Positions 6,536-13,328 of a DNA stretch of 22,205 bases are shown piece after piece. The stretch is from IMG/VR virus record IMGVR_UViG_3300009149_003335, positions 1 to 22,205 of that record, one strand, 5' to 3'. The DNA comes from a virus. Position numbers and translations under genes: made by a program. Each line of letters opens with the position of its first letter. Position 1 is the stretch's first letter. Under the pieces are notes generated by a model that saw only the letters and a program-made list of their open reading frames with translations, was not told the origin of the DNA and searched no databases.

Positions 6536-9276
6536 GTGAAATTTCAAAAAAGTCAGAGTTTAATCTGCTATCCTATTTAGTTAAGAATCCGAATTATATT
6601 TTTGATATAGATGGTGTAAACATTGAAGATTCTGATTTTTCAACTAACGTACTAAGAAACATATATAGATGTATAAAACACATTAGTGCGGAAAACTCTT
6701 CAATAAAAGAAGACGTACCGATTGATCCAATCATAGCAGAAGAATATATTGCTAAGACGTGGAAAAACGACTATGAAAGAAACGCCGATAAATATTCAGA
6801 CACCATAGATAGGCTTATAAAAAACAATTCATTTGACTCAAGGTCATTGGGAAAGTATGTAAGTATAATAGTTTCAGAGTCTTATAGAAGTAAGATAAAG
6901 AAAGAACTTGGGCAACTAGGAAACTCTCTAGACGATATGCACAATGCTCCAGAGATGATCGAAACAGTGGAGAAGAATGTATACGACTTTACATCCAGTC
7001 TTTTCGTTGGAAATGATCTAATACACATTGGCTCAGAGTACGAAGCTTTTATTCAAAATGTAGCAGAGAGAGCTATTCAAGGCGAAATAGACACAGGTAT
7101 CAGTACGGGGTTTGATGTATTCGACGAAGCTGTTGGAGGTGGCCTCAGAAGAGGTACGATTAGTGTTATAGCTGCTCGCCCAAAGCGGCATAAATGTGTT
7201 AACTCTTATGAAACAATGATTTACACCTCTAAAGGTATTCTTTATCCATATGAAATGCATGATGTTGTAAATGATCAAAAAGTTGATGAAATAGACTATA
7301 AGCTTATCTCCGAGAACGGAACATGGAGAAAGCCAGCATATTGGTGGAATAATGGAATTGATAAAACTAAAAAAATAACCACTAAATTTGGCTATGAAAT
7401 AGAGGCCACCCACGAACACCCTATCAAGTGTATAGACGAGGGTGGAAACATTGTTTGGAAGAATTGCGGAGATATAAGAGAGACTGATGTTTTAGTAATG
7501 ATCCGAGGAAATGGAATCTTTAACACTTCTAAGGATTTAAACGAAGACGCTTACGTCCTAGGATTACTGTGTGGAGATGGTCATATTAGAGATGAATCAA
7601 CTAGTCTTACTACTATGGACGAATGCTGCGCTAAAGCATTTTCTGAGTCCTGCTCATCTAAAGGCTTCATAGTTGGTCAATATACAAAGAAGGACAATAA
7701 GGCCAGCTCATATGTAGTATGTGATAAAAAGAGCAAGGTATTAATAGATAAAGAGGATCTATATGATTCTGATAATAAAAAAATAATGCCGCTATCTATT
7801 AGGACTGGAAGCAAGAGGTCTATGTGTATGTTCATTAGAGGACTATTTGATGCAGATGGAGGATTTTCTGACAAGGTGCATTGGACTACTAATAGCAGTA
7901 GGCTTCATAGAGAAGTTAAAACCATACTTCTAGCACTGGGGATTGTTAGCTCTAGTCATATTATGAACGTAGTTCCACCTGGGCATACTGAATCCAGGGA
8001 GTATTATCAGCTATCTATTAGATCTGTTAATTCAATGATGCTGTTTAAAAATATTATAGGGTTCGGTTTACCAAGGAAAATGAGCTTACTTAATGATCAT
8101 ATAGAGAAAACTACATCTAGTGAAAAAGTAGATGTCATACTAAACGCTAGTGTTCCCCTTAATGATCTTAAAAACAAAATAATCGAATTAAGAGGGTTCG
8201 CGTTCAATGGTCACAAGAATACATTAAGAGATAGTGTAAATAGGGTTATTAGGCTAGAGAGGGGACTCCAGAGAGAATTTCTTAATAAGGTTCTGGAGGA
8301 ATGGTCAGAATTCAGTTACTTGAACGAGTACAGAAGTCTAAAGAACCTAGCGTCTGAAGACATTCTGTACCAAACAATAAAGTCTATAGAAGACGGAGAG
8401 TGTTTGACTTGTGATTATTACATTGACTCAGATGATCATAGTTTTGTCGCCAATGGATTTATTAATCATAATTCTTTCCTAGCACTTACTATAGCTAACA
8501 ATGTTTCTACTAATGGAGTCCCTGTTCTTTATCTTGATACCGAGCTTTCAGAAGAATTACAGATGTCTCGCCTTACTTCAATAGAAACCGGCGTACCTCT
8601 TCATTATATTGAAACAGGGAAATTCGTTGGCCATCAGGGTTACAGCGAAAAGATTAAGAAAATGTCTGAAGACGTAAAAGATAGACCATTTGACTATGTT
8701 CAGATAGCGGGTTGGTCTATTGAGAAACAAGTATCAATCATAAGACATTGGTTTGCTAAAAGAGTTGGCAAAGACGACTCTGGCCGATGGAACAATGCTC
8801 TAGTAATACTAGACTACCTAAAGCTAATGAACGCTAAAGATAAAAATGGAGACAAAGAATATGAGGCTCTGGGTTTTAGAATATCTCAACTACACGATCT
8901 AATGAGAGACTACGACAATCCGATGCTTGCACTGGCTCAGCAGAATAGATCAGGGATAGAAGTAGAAGACTCGACAACTATCTCTGGCTCAGACAGAATT
9001 ATCTGGCTGTGTGATAATTTCAGCATACTATCGAAGAAGTCTGATGCAGAGCTTAGACAGATCGCAGAGCATCTTAAAGAAACTCCAGAGTACGAAGATC
9101 AATTTTCAAATATGAAACTGAATGTAGTTGAGTGTCGTCATGGTCCAGGTTGCCAAAATGGTGAATTCATAGGTCTTTATTGCGACTTCAAAGATTTCAG
9201 GAAGGATTCTAAAGAATGCAATGGAAAACTAAGAGAAGTGGGGCTGGAAAGGCCAATGTCGGATGAACATCAATAA
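6532..9276 (+). CDS. dnaB: Replicative DNA helicase, DnaB type, interrupted by an in-frame intein
   Basis: The precursor is 914 residues; removing the intein at residues 222-647 leaves about 488, normal for DnaB. The product unwinds DNA 5' to 3' ahead of the phage polymerase and works with the primase encoded next. Residues 1-170 form the helical N-terminal domain. The RecA-like domain starts at STGFDVFDEAVGGGLRRG, as in DnaB enzymes. The P-loop reads AARPKRHK (intein) SFLAL, so the spliced motif has His220-Lys221-Ser where Gly-Lys-Ser/Thr is usual. Walker B is ALVILDYLKLM with Asp761. ALAQQNRSG and SGSDRIIWL match later DnaB motifs. The GTG start has AAGG at 6520-6523 and overlaps the preceding stop codon. 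ATPase activity should require splicing, because the intein splits the nucleotide-binding loop. Confidence 0.95.
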   Translation: MSEISKKSEFNLLSYLVKNPNYIFDIDGVNIEDSDFSTNVLRNIYRCIKHISAENSSIKEDVPIDPIIAEEYIAKTWKNDYERNADKYSDTIDRLIKNNSFDSRSLGKYVSIIVSESYRSKIKKELGQLGNSLDDMHNAPEMIETVEKNVYDFTSSLFVGNDLIHIGSEYEAFIQNVAERAIQGEIDTGISTGFDVFDEAVGGGLRRGTISVIAARPKRHKCVNSYETMIYTSKGILYPYEMHDVVNDQKVDEIDYKLISENGTWRKPAYWWNNGIDKTKKITTKFGYEIEATHEHPIKCIDEGGNIVWKNCGDIRETDVLVMIRGNGIFNTSKDLNEDAYVLGLLCGDGHIRDESTSLTTMDECCAKAFSESCSSKGFIVGQYTKKDNKASSYVVCDKKSKVLIDKEDLYDSDNKKIMPLSIRTGSKRSMCMFIRGLFDADGGFSDKVHWTTNSSRLHREVKTILLALGIVSSSHIMNVVPPGHTESREYYQLSIRSVNSMMLFKNIIGFGLPRKMSLLNDHIEKTTSSEKVDVILNASVPLNDLKNKIIELRGFAFNGHKNTLRDSVNRVIRLERGLQREFLNKVLEEWSEFSYLNEYRSLKNLASEDILYQTIKSIEDGECLTCDYYIDSDDHSFVANGFINHNSFLALTIANNVSTNGVPVLYLDTELSEELQMSRLTSIETGVPLHYIETGKFVGHQGYSEKIKKMSEDVKDRPFDYVQIAGWSIEKQVSIIRHWFAKRVGKDDSGRWNNALVILDYLKLMNAKDKNGDKEYEALGFRISQLHDLMRDYDNPMLALAQQNRSGIEVEDSTTISGSDRIIWLCDNFSILSKKSDAELRQIAEHLKETPEYEDQFSNMKLNVVECRHGPGCQNGEFIGLYCDFKDFRKDSKECNGKLREVGLERPMSDEHQ
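7195..8472 (+). mobile_element. Intein with LAGLIDADG endonuclease motifs, inserted in the helicase P-loop
   Basis: This is a 426-residue in-frame intein. It starts at Cys222 (CVNSYETMIYTSKG) and ends with the canonical His-Asn (FVANGFINHN), with Ser648 as the first downstream extein residue. The block B motif is IEATHEHPI. Two LAGLIDADG-type motifs are visible: YVLGLLCGDGH with Asp349, and FIRGLFDADGG with Asp440/Asp442. All residues needed for standard splicing are present (Cys1, block B Thr-x-x-His, C-terminal His-Asn, Ser+1). The junctions were placed by restoring the helicase sequence RPKRHK-SFLALTIANN. The endonuclease would promote homing into intein-free helicase alleles. Confidence 0.95.
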
Positions 9277-10252
9277 GATAAAGAAGTTAAACTTCAATTT
9301 AAGCCTACATGTCGATGAACTTTTACTGGCGTTGGGGTCTTCTATATGTGAATTTTCAGAACACGGCTCTTCTATAAGAGGTCCGTCAATTTGTCACGGT
9401 GGAGATAATCCAACTGGATTCACCCTATATGAAGATCCTCCAATTTGGTGCTGCTGGACCAGAGGTTGTCATGAAGATTCGGGGTGTGATTTGGTTGGGC
9501 TTGTATCTTCAGTCAAGCAAATTAGTCGCAAAGAAGCTACAGATTTTGCAATTGCTTTTCTTGACAACAAAGACAGTGTTGAATACATAGAAGCTAAGAA
9601 AAAAGTGAATATAGATTATGTATCAGAACATCTAAAACAGCGGAAGTTTACTAAGAAAATATATGAAAAACTAATAGACGACACATCTTATCTAGAAAGC
9701 AGAGGTTATCCAAGGTCAGTTCTAACAAAAATGAATTGTGGCCTCTCTGAGTATGGATCTATGAACAATAGAGTTGTATTTCCAATAAAAGACATGAACG
9801 GGGAGCCTGTTGGGTTCACAGGTAGAACTATTGTTGACGACTCCTCTAAGTGGAGTAACACTATTTTTAGAAAATCTATAAACCTTTTAAACATAGATAT
9901 TTGCAAAGAATTTATAGAAAGAAAAGGAATAAAGAAGGTTATATTGACAGAAGGGCCACTAGATGTTGCGCGTCTTTGTCAAGCAGGGTATTGGAATTCT
10001 ATGGCAGTAATGGGCTCTGCTGTCACAAACGGGCAAGCTCACATATTAAAAAATATGGGAATAGTCGGAGTAGTTCTCATGATGGACAATGACGAAGGCG
10101 GGCAAGATAGCGAATTAAGAAATAATTCTAAGCTACAAAGGGCTATGTTAGATGTAGAGGTTATATATCCTGACGAAGAAGAGTCAGACGTAGGGGATAT
10201 GAGTATAAAAGAAATTAGAAGCAAGCTAAAGGATATAAATTGGAAGATTTAA
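9263..10252 (+). CDS. DnaG-like primase with zinc finger and Toprim domain
   Basis: This 329-residue protein has two recognisable parts. A CHC2-like zinc finger is formed by Cys44-His45 and the later cysteines Cys63/64 and Cys69. The Toprim domain has Glu230 in VILTEGPLDVARL and Asp275 and Asp277 in LMMDNDEGG, the acidic residues that bind catalytic metal. Between them, residues about 155-190 (RVVFPIKDMNGEPVGFTGR) match the N-terminal part of the DnaG catalytic core. It makes RNA primers for the lagging strand. It is shorter than cellular DnaG and lacks a C-terminal helicase-binding domain, as is common in phages. It overlaps the helicase gene by 14 bases, so the two are likely co-translated. 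Confidence 0.9.
   Translation: MNINKIKKLNFNLSLHVDELLLALGSSICEFSEHGSSIRGPSICHGGDNPTGFTLYEDPPIWCCWTRGCHEDSGCDLVGLVSSVKQISRKEATDFAIAFLDNKDSVEYIEAKKKVNIDYVSEHLKQRKFTKKIYEKLIDDTSYLESRGYPRSVLTKMNCGLSEYGSMNNRVVFPIKDMNGEPVGFTGRTIVDDSSKWSNTIFRKSINLLNIDICKEFIERKGIKKVILTEGPLDVARLCQAGYWNSMAVMGSAVTNGQAHILKNMGIVGVVLMMDNDEGGQDSELRNNSKLQRAMLDVEVIYPDEEESDVGDMSIKEIRSKLKDINWKI
10229..10232 (+). promoter_or_regulatory. Ribosome binding site supporting a TTG start
   Basis: AAGG lies 7 bases before the TTG at 10240 and inside the end of the primase gene. It supports this non-ATG start for the dNMP kinase. Confidence 0.55.
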
Positions 10253-10890
10253 TAGTAGGAATATGTGGTAGAGCTGGAACAGGTAAGAACACTTTCTGTG
10301 AACTATCTACTGGAATGTTAACCACGGCAGGTGTTGACTCTGTGCATACATCATTCGCTTCTCCAATTAAAAGACTAATTGTTGATTGCTACGGAATACC
10401 TGAAGAGTACGCTTTTGGAGGAGATACCAAGAAGAAAACTAGCTTCGGGACGTGGGGTGATTTCTTTCCTCTAACTATGCCTAAAAACAAGCTCCCGTCT
10501 GACAAGATGTCAGTTAGAGAGATGTTGACACACCTTGGAACCGACATATTTAGGAATACGGTTGATAAAGAATTTTGGACTAAGACCTTCAAGAGAAGGG
10601 TGGAAGCTAAAAGATATGATACTGAGTTTGTACAATTTGGTGGGAGAAGGATAGTTTACGTTACAGATGTAAGATTTCAAAATGAAGTAGATATTATAAC
10701 TGAAATGGGTGGCTATAACATTAAATTAGACAGGCTTGTTCCGTTTCATTCACACTCAAGTGAAGATTCTGTAGATTTGATTCCAGACGAATGTTTCTGG
10801 AGACTCTTAGAAGACGAACAAATAAGAGGTATAAGAAATCTAAAGATACAGATTTCTTCAATAATTTATGCATTGGAGTTGGCGGCATGA
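10240..10890 (+). CDS. Deoxynucleoside monophosphate kinase (T4 gp1-like)
   Basis: This 216-residue protein has a P-loop at the N-terminus (GICGRAGTGKNT, with Lys16) and the segment VYVTDVRFQNEVD near residues 140-150, both characteristic of the phage dNMP kinase family. T4 gp1, the prototype, phosphorylates dTMP, dGMP and hydroxymethyl-dCMP. Here it would raise dNMPs to dNDPs for replication, and in T4 it is also the step that admits modified nucleotides. A TTG start overlaps the primase stop and is supported by AAGG at 10229-10232. The end overlaps the next gene in an ATGA. Together with the MazG-like and PurA-like genes it makes up the nucleotide-supply set of this window. Confidence 0.87.
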   Translation: MEDLIVGICGRAGTGKNTFCELSTGMLTTAGVDSVHTSFASPIKRLIVDCYGIPEEYAFGGDTKKKTSFGTWGDFFPLTMPKNKLPSDKMSVREMLTHLGTDIFRNTVDKEFWTKTFKRRVEAKRYDTEFVQFGGRRIVYVTDVRFQNEVDIITEMGGYNIKLDRLVPFHSHSSEDSVDLIPDECFWRLLEDEQIRGIRNLKIQISSIIYALELAA

Positions 10891-11183
10891 TGGTAAAGAT
10901 TAGAGTTATATTAGAAGATGCTAAAAAGCTAGAAGAAATCCAAAGCGGTGTTTCTGCTGTAGTTTCAGCTACTAAAAACAAAGATCTTGTAGAAGGGGTG
11001 GTTTTGGGCGAGTACGAAGACGGTAGTCCAAGCGAACCACTTTTTCTAAGAGAATTGATTGATCTAGAAGAAGAAGTAGATATAGAAAAAGACTTGTTTT
11101 TTCTACTATCTCGTGATATTTGGGATGGTGCAAAAGAATCTAAAATAATATGGAACAAGTTCATAGATGAGTTGGAAGAGTAA
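10887..11183 (+). CDS. Small acidic hypothetical protein
   Basis: I do not recognise this 98-residue protein. It is acidic and probably alpha/beta: a strand (MVKIRVILED), a helix with an Ala/Val-rich face, and long acidic helices (LIDLEEEVDIEKDLFFLL). I chose the ATG at 10887 because GGAG at 10875-10878 is 8 bases upstream and the start forms the usual ATGA overlap with the kinase stop. An upstream in-frame ATG at 10791 would overlap the kinase by 100 bases. It sits between the dNMP kinase and the Cas4/RecB-like nuclease. No function is supported. Confidence 0.7.
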   Translation: MMVKIRVILEDAKKLEEIQSGVSAVVSATKNKDLVEGVVLGEYEDGSPSEPLFLRELIDLEEEVDIEKDLFFLLSRDIWDGAKESKIIWNKFIDELEE

Positions 11184-12193
11184 TGAGAATAGATCGCATG
11201 AGTGCGAGCAAAGCCAAAACGTGGGAATCATGTGAGTTCAAGTATTTTCTTAATTATACATTGTTTGCCCCTCAAAAGGCCCACTTCGCAGCAGAGCTTG
11301 GTTCTCTATTACACGTTGTTTTTGAAAGATACGCCCAAACATATATCAGCCCAGATGGAATCGATGAAGAAGGTAAGGATAAAGCTTGGCTAGATAGCAA
11401 CTGGAAGAAAATTGTTCTTAAAGAAGGTTTTCAAACTCTAACTAGTTGGGAATACAACACTCACATTCTAAAAGAGTCTAAGAATTGCGATAGTTGTAAA
11501 GCATTCAAGAATGGAAAGTGTGGAGTAGTCAATAGAAATATAGATGACTTCGATGGCTGCCCCTGGAATGCCTGGGTTGAAGCGTGTAACATGGTTTCTC
11601 GTGTCATAGACGATGAAACAGAGTTTGGGGTCTTTAGTAATCCAGATAGAATAATCGGATCTGAAGAAGAGTTTAGGTTCGACATAATGGATGGTGAAAA
11701 CGGATACACAGTAAATGGAATAATTGACTTGGTTCTAGATATTGATGAAGACACCATTGAGATTGTTGATTATAAAACTGGTAGACACAAATTGTCATAT
11801 AGTGCGGCAGAAAAAGATATTCAATTAATGCTATACTATCTTGCTGCGCGTAAAATGTATCCACACAAGAAGCACCACATGGTTACTATCTTTTATGTTA
11901 ATGGTGGCAAGAAGCAAATAACTCTAGCATTTAGTGAGAAAACTGAACAACAAATAACAGATAGAATCATAATGCTGTGGCGTGCTATTAAATCTGAAAA
12001 AAGACCTACTAGAATAGCTGATAAATCCAATGGAGCTGTTCAACCTAATCATATTTGTAAGTACCTATGCAATTGGGACTTATGTCAACAGGTTCATCCA
12101 AAGTTTGTAGAATACATTGATGCAGGAGGAAATGTAGAAGACCTACATTCACTAGAAGACCTCGGATTCGAGGTAGAAGAGAAAAATGACTAA
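11183..12193 (+). CDS. PD-(D/E)XK nuclease, Cas4/RecB type, with probable iron-sulfur cluster and extra Cys cluster
   Basis: This 336-residue protein opens with SASKAKTWESC, like other Cas4/AddB/RecB-family nucleases. Catalytic residues follow in order: His44, Asp182 in VNGIIDLVL, Asp196-x-Lys198 in EIVDYKTG, and the QxxxY motif Gln214-Tyr218. Cys17 plus Cys292, Cys296 and Cys301 match the split four-cysteine iron-sulfur site of this family. A separate set, Cys102, Cys105, Cys113 and Cys126, lies in an insertion before the core and may bind a second metal. Family enzymes are DNA exonucleases; in phages they often resect ends for an annealing protein such as the one at 1778. There are no CRISPR features nearby. 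The gene overlaps the upstream stop by one base and the next start by 8 bases. Confidence 0.87.
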   Translation: MRIDRMSASKAKTWESCEFKYFLNYTLFAPQKAHFAAELGSLLHVVFERYAQTYISPDGIDEEGKDKAWLDSNWKKIVLKEGFQTLTSWEYNTHILKESKNCDSCKAFKNGKCGVVNRNIDDFDGCPWNAWVEACNMVSRVIDDETEFGVFSNPDRIIGSEEEFRFDIMDGENGYTVNGIIDLVLDIDEDTIEIVDYKTGRHKLSYSAAEKDIQLMLYYLAARKMYPHKKHHMVTIFYVNGGKKQITLAFSEKTEQQITDRIIMLWRAIKSEKRPTRIADKSNGAVQPNHICKYLCNWDLCQQVHPKFVEYIDAGGNVEDLHSLEDLGFEVEEKND

Positions 12194-12710
12194 AATTATA
12201 AACTTACTAGGAGGACCGGGTTCAGGAAAGTCTACTAGTGCTGCTTTGATTTTTGGTAAAATGAAAGAACAAGGGATATCCGTTGAACATGTTCAAGAGT
12301 ATGTTAAAAGTTGGGCTTGGGAGGGTAGAAAAATAGAAGAGTTCGATCAACTGTACATTTTTGCTAAACAAGCTCGCAGAGAATACACTATCATGAACAA
12401 GGTTGATTTTATTGTTACAGATTCTCCAGCTTTTCTTAGTGAATTTTATGAACAGAAATACTACTCTAATCACATAGTTAGAAATGCTATGTCTGATTAT
12501 ATGAATTCTATAAGTCTAGCTGGGGGGGAGTATTGCAACTTCATGCTCAGAAGAAATAAACCATATAATCCTCATGGAAGATATGAGACCGAAGAAGAAT
12601 CTAGGGTTATTGATCAAGAAATGCGAAACTGGATGGACAAAAGAGGCTATTCTTATACAGAGGTTGACTCATACAAAGAAATTTTAGAAATAATAGGAGA
12701 AACACTATGA
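12186..12710 (+). CDS. P-loop ATPase/kinase (AAA_28, NadR-kinase-like)
   Basis: This 174-residue protein begins with a strand and Walker A motif (LLGGPGSGKST, residues about 8-17). A probable Walker B-type segment follows in VDFIVTDSPAFLSEFY around residues 74-89. RRNKPYNPHGRYETEEES resembles the lid region of small nucleoside or NadR-type kinases found in many phages. Its substrate cannot be read from sequence; nucleosides, ribosyl cofactor precursors or nucleic acid ends are candidates. The end overlaps a very short membrane-peptide gene. Kinase or ATPase of the P-loop class is secure, the reaction is not. Confidence 0.78.
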   Translation: MTKIINLLGGPGSGKSTSAALIFGKMKEQGISVEHVQEYVKSWAWEGRKIEEFDQLYIFAKQARREYTIMNKVDFIVTDSPAFLSEFYEQKYYSNHIVRNAMSDYMNSISLAGGEYCNFMLRRNKPYNPHGRYETEEESRVIDQEMRNWMDKRGYSYTEVDSYKEILEIIGETL

Positions 12711-12802
12711 ATTATAAAGCTAAAAGACTCCTAGCTATTGTGGGATTAAGTTCTATGCTTGCTGTAGTTATGTCAATCGCCTATGTTGGTGTCGCCAACT
12801 AG
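12707..12802 (+). CDS. 31-residue single-pass membrane micropeptide
   Basis: The ATG overlaps the preceding stop codon in an ATGA. The peptide has a basic N-terminus (MNYKAKR) followed by about 22 hydrophobic residues and a short end, the shape of a single inner-membrane helix. GGAG at 12696-12699 is 7 bases upstream. Its function is unknown; it could modulate a membrane process, or attach replication proteins to the membrane. The coupled start, the clean membrane segment and the immediate next start at 12803 argue that it is translated. Confidence 0.5.
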   Translation: MNYKAKRLLAIVGLSSMLAVVMSIAYVGVAN

Positions 12803-12946
12803 ATGATGTGTCCATATTGTGAGAAAGGACCAATGTTAAAAATTCAAAGAGTATCTGAGGGAGAATGCCCAGCATTCTTTTGTCCGCATTGTAAATACCA
12901 AGAAGGCATAGTTAAAGAGGATGAAAGAGGTGAAGATGAAGTTTGA
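12803..12946 (+). CDS. 47-residue zinc-ribbon micropeptide
   Basis: This short frame starts right after the preceding stop codon, with two tandem ATGs. It encodes two Cys-x-x-Cys knuckles, CPYC near the start and CPHC about 20 residues later, a typical zinc ribbon, followed by an acidic tail. Stand-alone zinc ribbons of this kind are common in phages as small DNA-, RNA- or protein-binding factors. The end overlaps the next gene by 11 bases. The regular Cys spacing makes a chance frame unlikely. Confidence 0.65.
   Translation: MMCPYCEKGPMLKIQRVSEGECPAFFCPHCKYQEGIVKEDERGEDEV
12926..12930 (+). promoter_or_regulatory. Ribosome binding site choosing the start at 12936
   Basis: AGAGG is 5 bases upstream of the ATG at 12936. 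The alternative in-frame ATG at 12921 has its purine-rich run directly abutting the start codon, so the later start is favoured. Confidence 0.5.
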
Positions 12947-13238
12947 AGCAGTAGATCCGCCAACTTGGCTAAAATGTTCATTTCAAAAAAGTGGAACGTG
13001 GATTATAGTAGATGGATTCTATTACAATAGAGTTGGAAAAGAAGATGGTAATAACCATGATCCTAACTTTTTTAAACTATGTTGCTTTGGTGGTGGGGCT
13101 CAAATAACCAAGGGTCATGATATAAAATCTCATATTTACTGTGAATGTACATCTAATTCATTCATATTGACTTTCGGAGACTACCAGGTTTTTGCTGAAT
13201 GTAAAGACTGTGGACTTAAAGAATGTGTGCATTGTTAA
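12936..13238 (+). CDS. Hypothetical Cys-rich protein
   Basis: This 100-residue protein is unrecognised. It has many aromatic residues and cysteines: Cys14, a Cys-Cys pair near residue 49, a CEC triplet near residue 70, and a C-terminal set in ECKDCGLKECVHC that looks like a small metal site. The beta-rich pattern between them (TWIIVDGFYYNRV, NSFILTFGDYQVFAEC) suggests a compact domain with a terminal zinc knuckle. The start at 12936 is preferred over an in-frame ATG at 12921 for Shine-Dalgarno spacing. It lies just before the polymerase gene. No function is supported. Confidence 0.68.
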   Translation: MKFEAVDPPTWLKCSFQKSGTWIIVDGFYYNRVGKEDGNNHDPNFFKLCCFGGGAQITKGHDIKSHIYCECTSNSFILTFGDYQVFAECKDCGLKECVHC

Positions 13239-13241
13239 TGA

Positions 13242-13328
13242 ATGAAAATCGGAATATCACAGACTATGGTTGGATTGATAAAAAGAAAAGAAGTATGGAA
13301 AGAAGCACTAAATGAAGCCAATGAGTAG
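13242..13328 (+). CDS. Possible 28-residue peptide before the polymerase gene
   Basis: A short frame starts 3 bases after the preceding stop and overlaps the first 17 bases of the polymerase gene. The peptide is basic and helical (VGLIKRKEVWKEAL). It could be a real micropeptide or a translational leader coupling ribosomes to the polymerase start. No strong Shine-Dalgarno sequence is visible, so it may be a chance frame. Confidence 0.25.
   Translation: MKIGISQTMVGLIKRKEVWKEALNEANE

Noticed and set aside
7033-7419. A 128-codon minus-strand frame inside the helicase gene.
   Set aside because: It is antisense to conserved helicase and intein sequence and shows no protein-like motifs.
7195-8472. 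The helicase interruption as a group I intron or free-standing homing endonuclease gene.
   Set aside because: The frame is continuous across both junctions and has intein splicing motifs at both ends, so protein splicing explains it.
9399-9590. Plus-strand 63-codon frame inside the primase gene.
   Set aside because: It overlaps the zinc-finger coding region of the primase in another frame and has no support of its own.
10721-11164. A 147-codon open frame on the minus strand across the dNMP kinase and the next gene.
   Set aside because: It lies antisense to well-supported coding, is Ser/Leu rich as expected for a shadow of AT-rich genes, and has no recognisable domain.
11183-12193. Cas4-like nuclease read as a sign of a CRISPR system.
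   Set aside because: There are no repeats, cas1 or cas2 in the window. Stand-alone Cas4/RecB-like nucleases are common in phage recombination modules.
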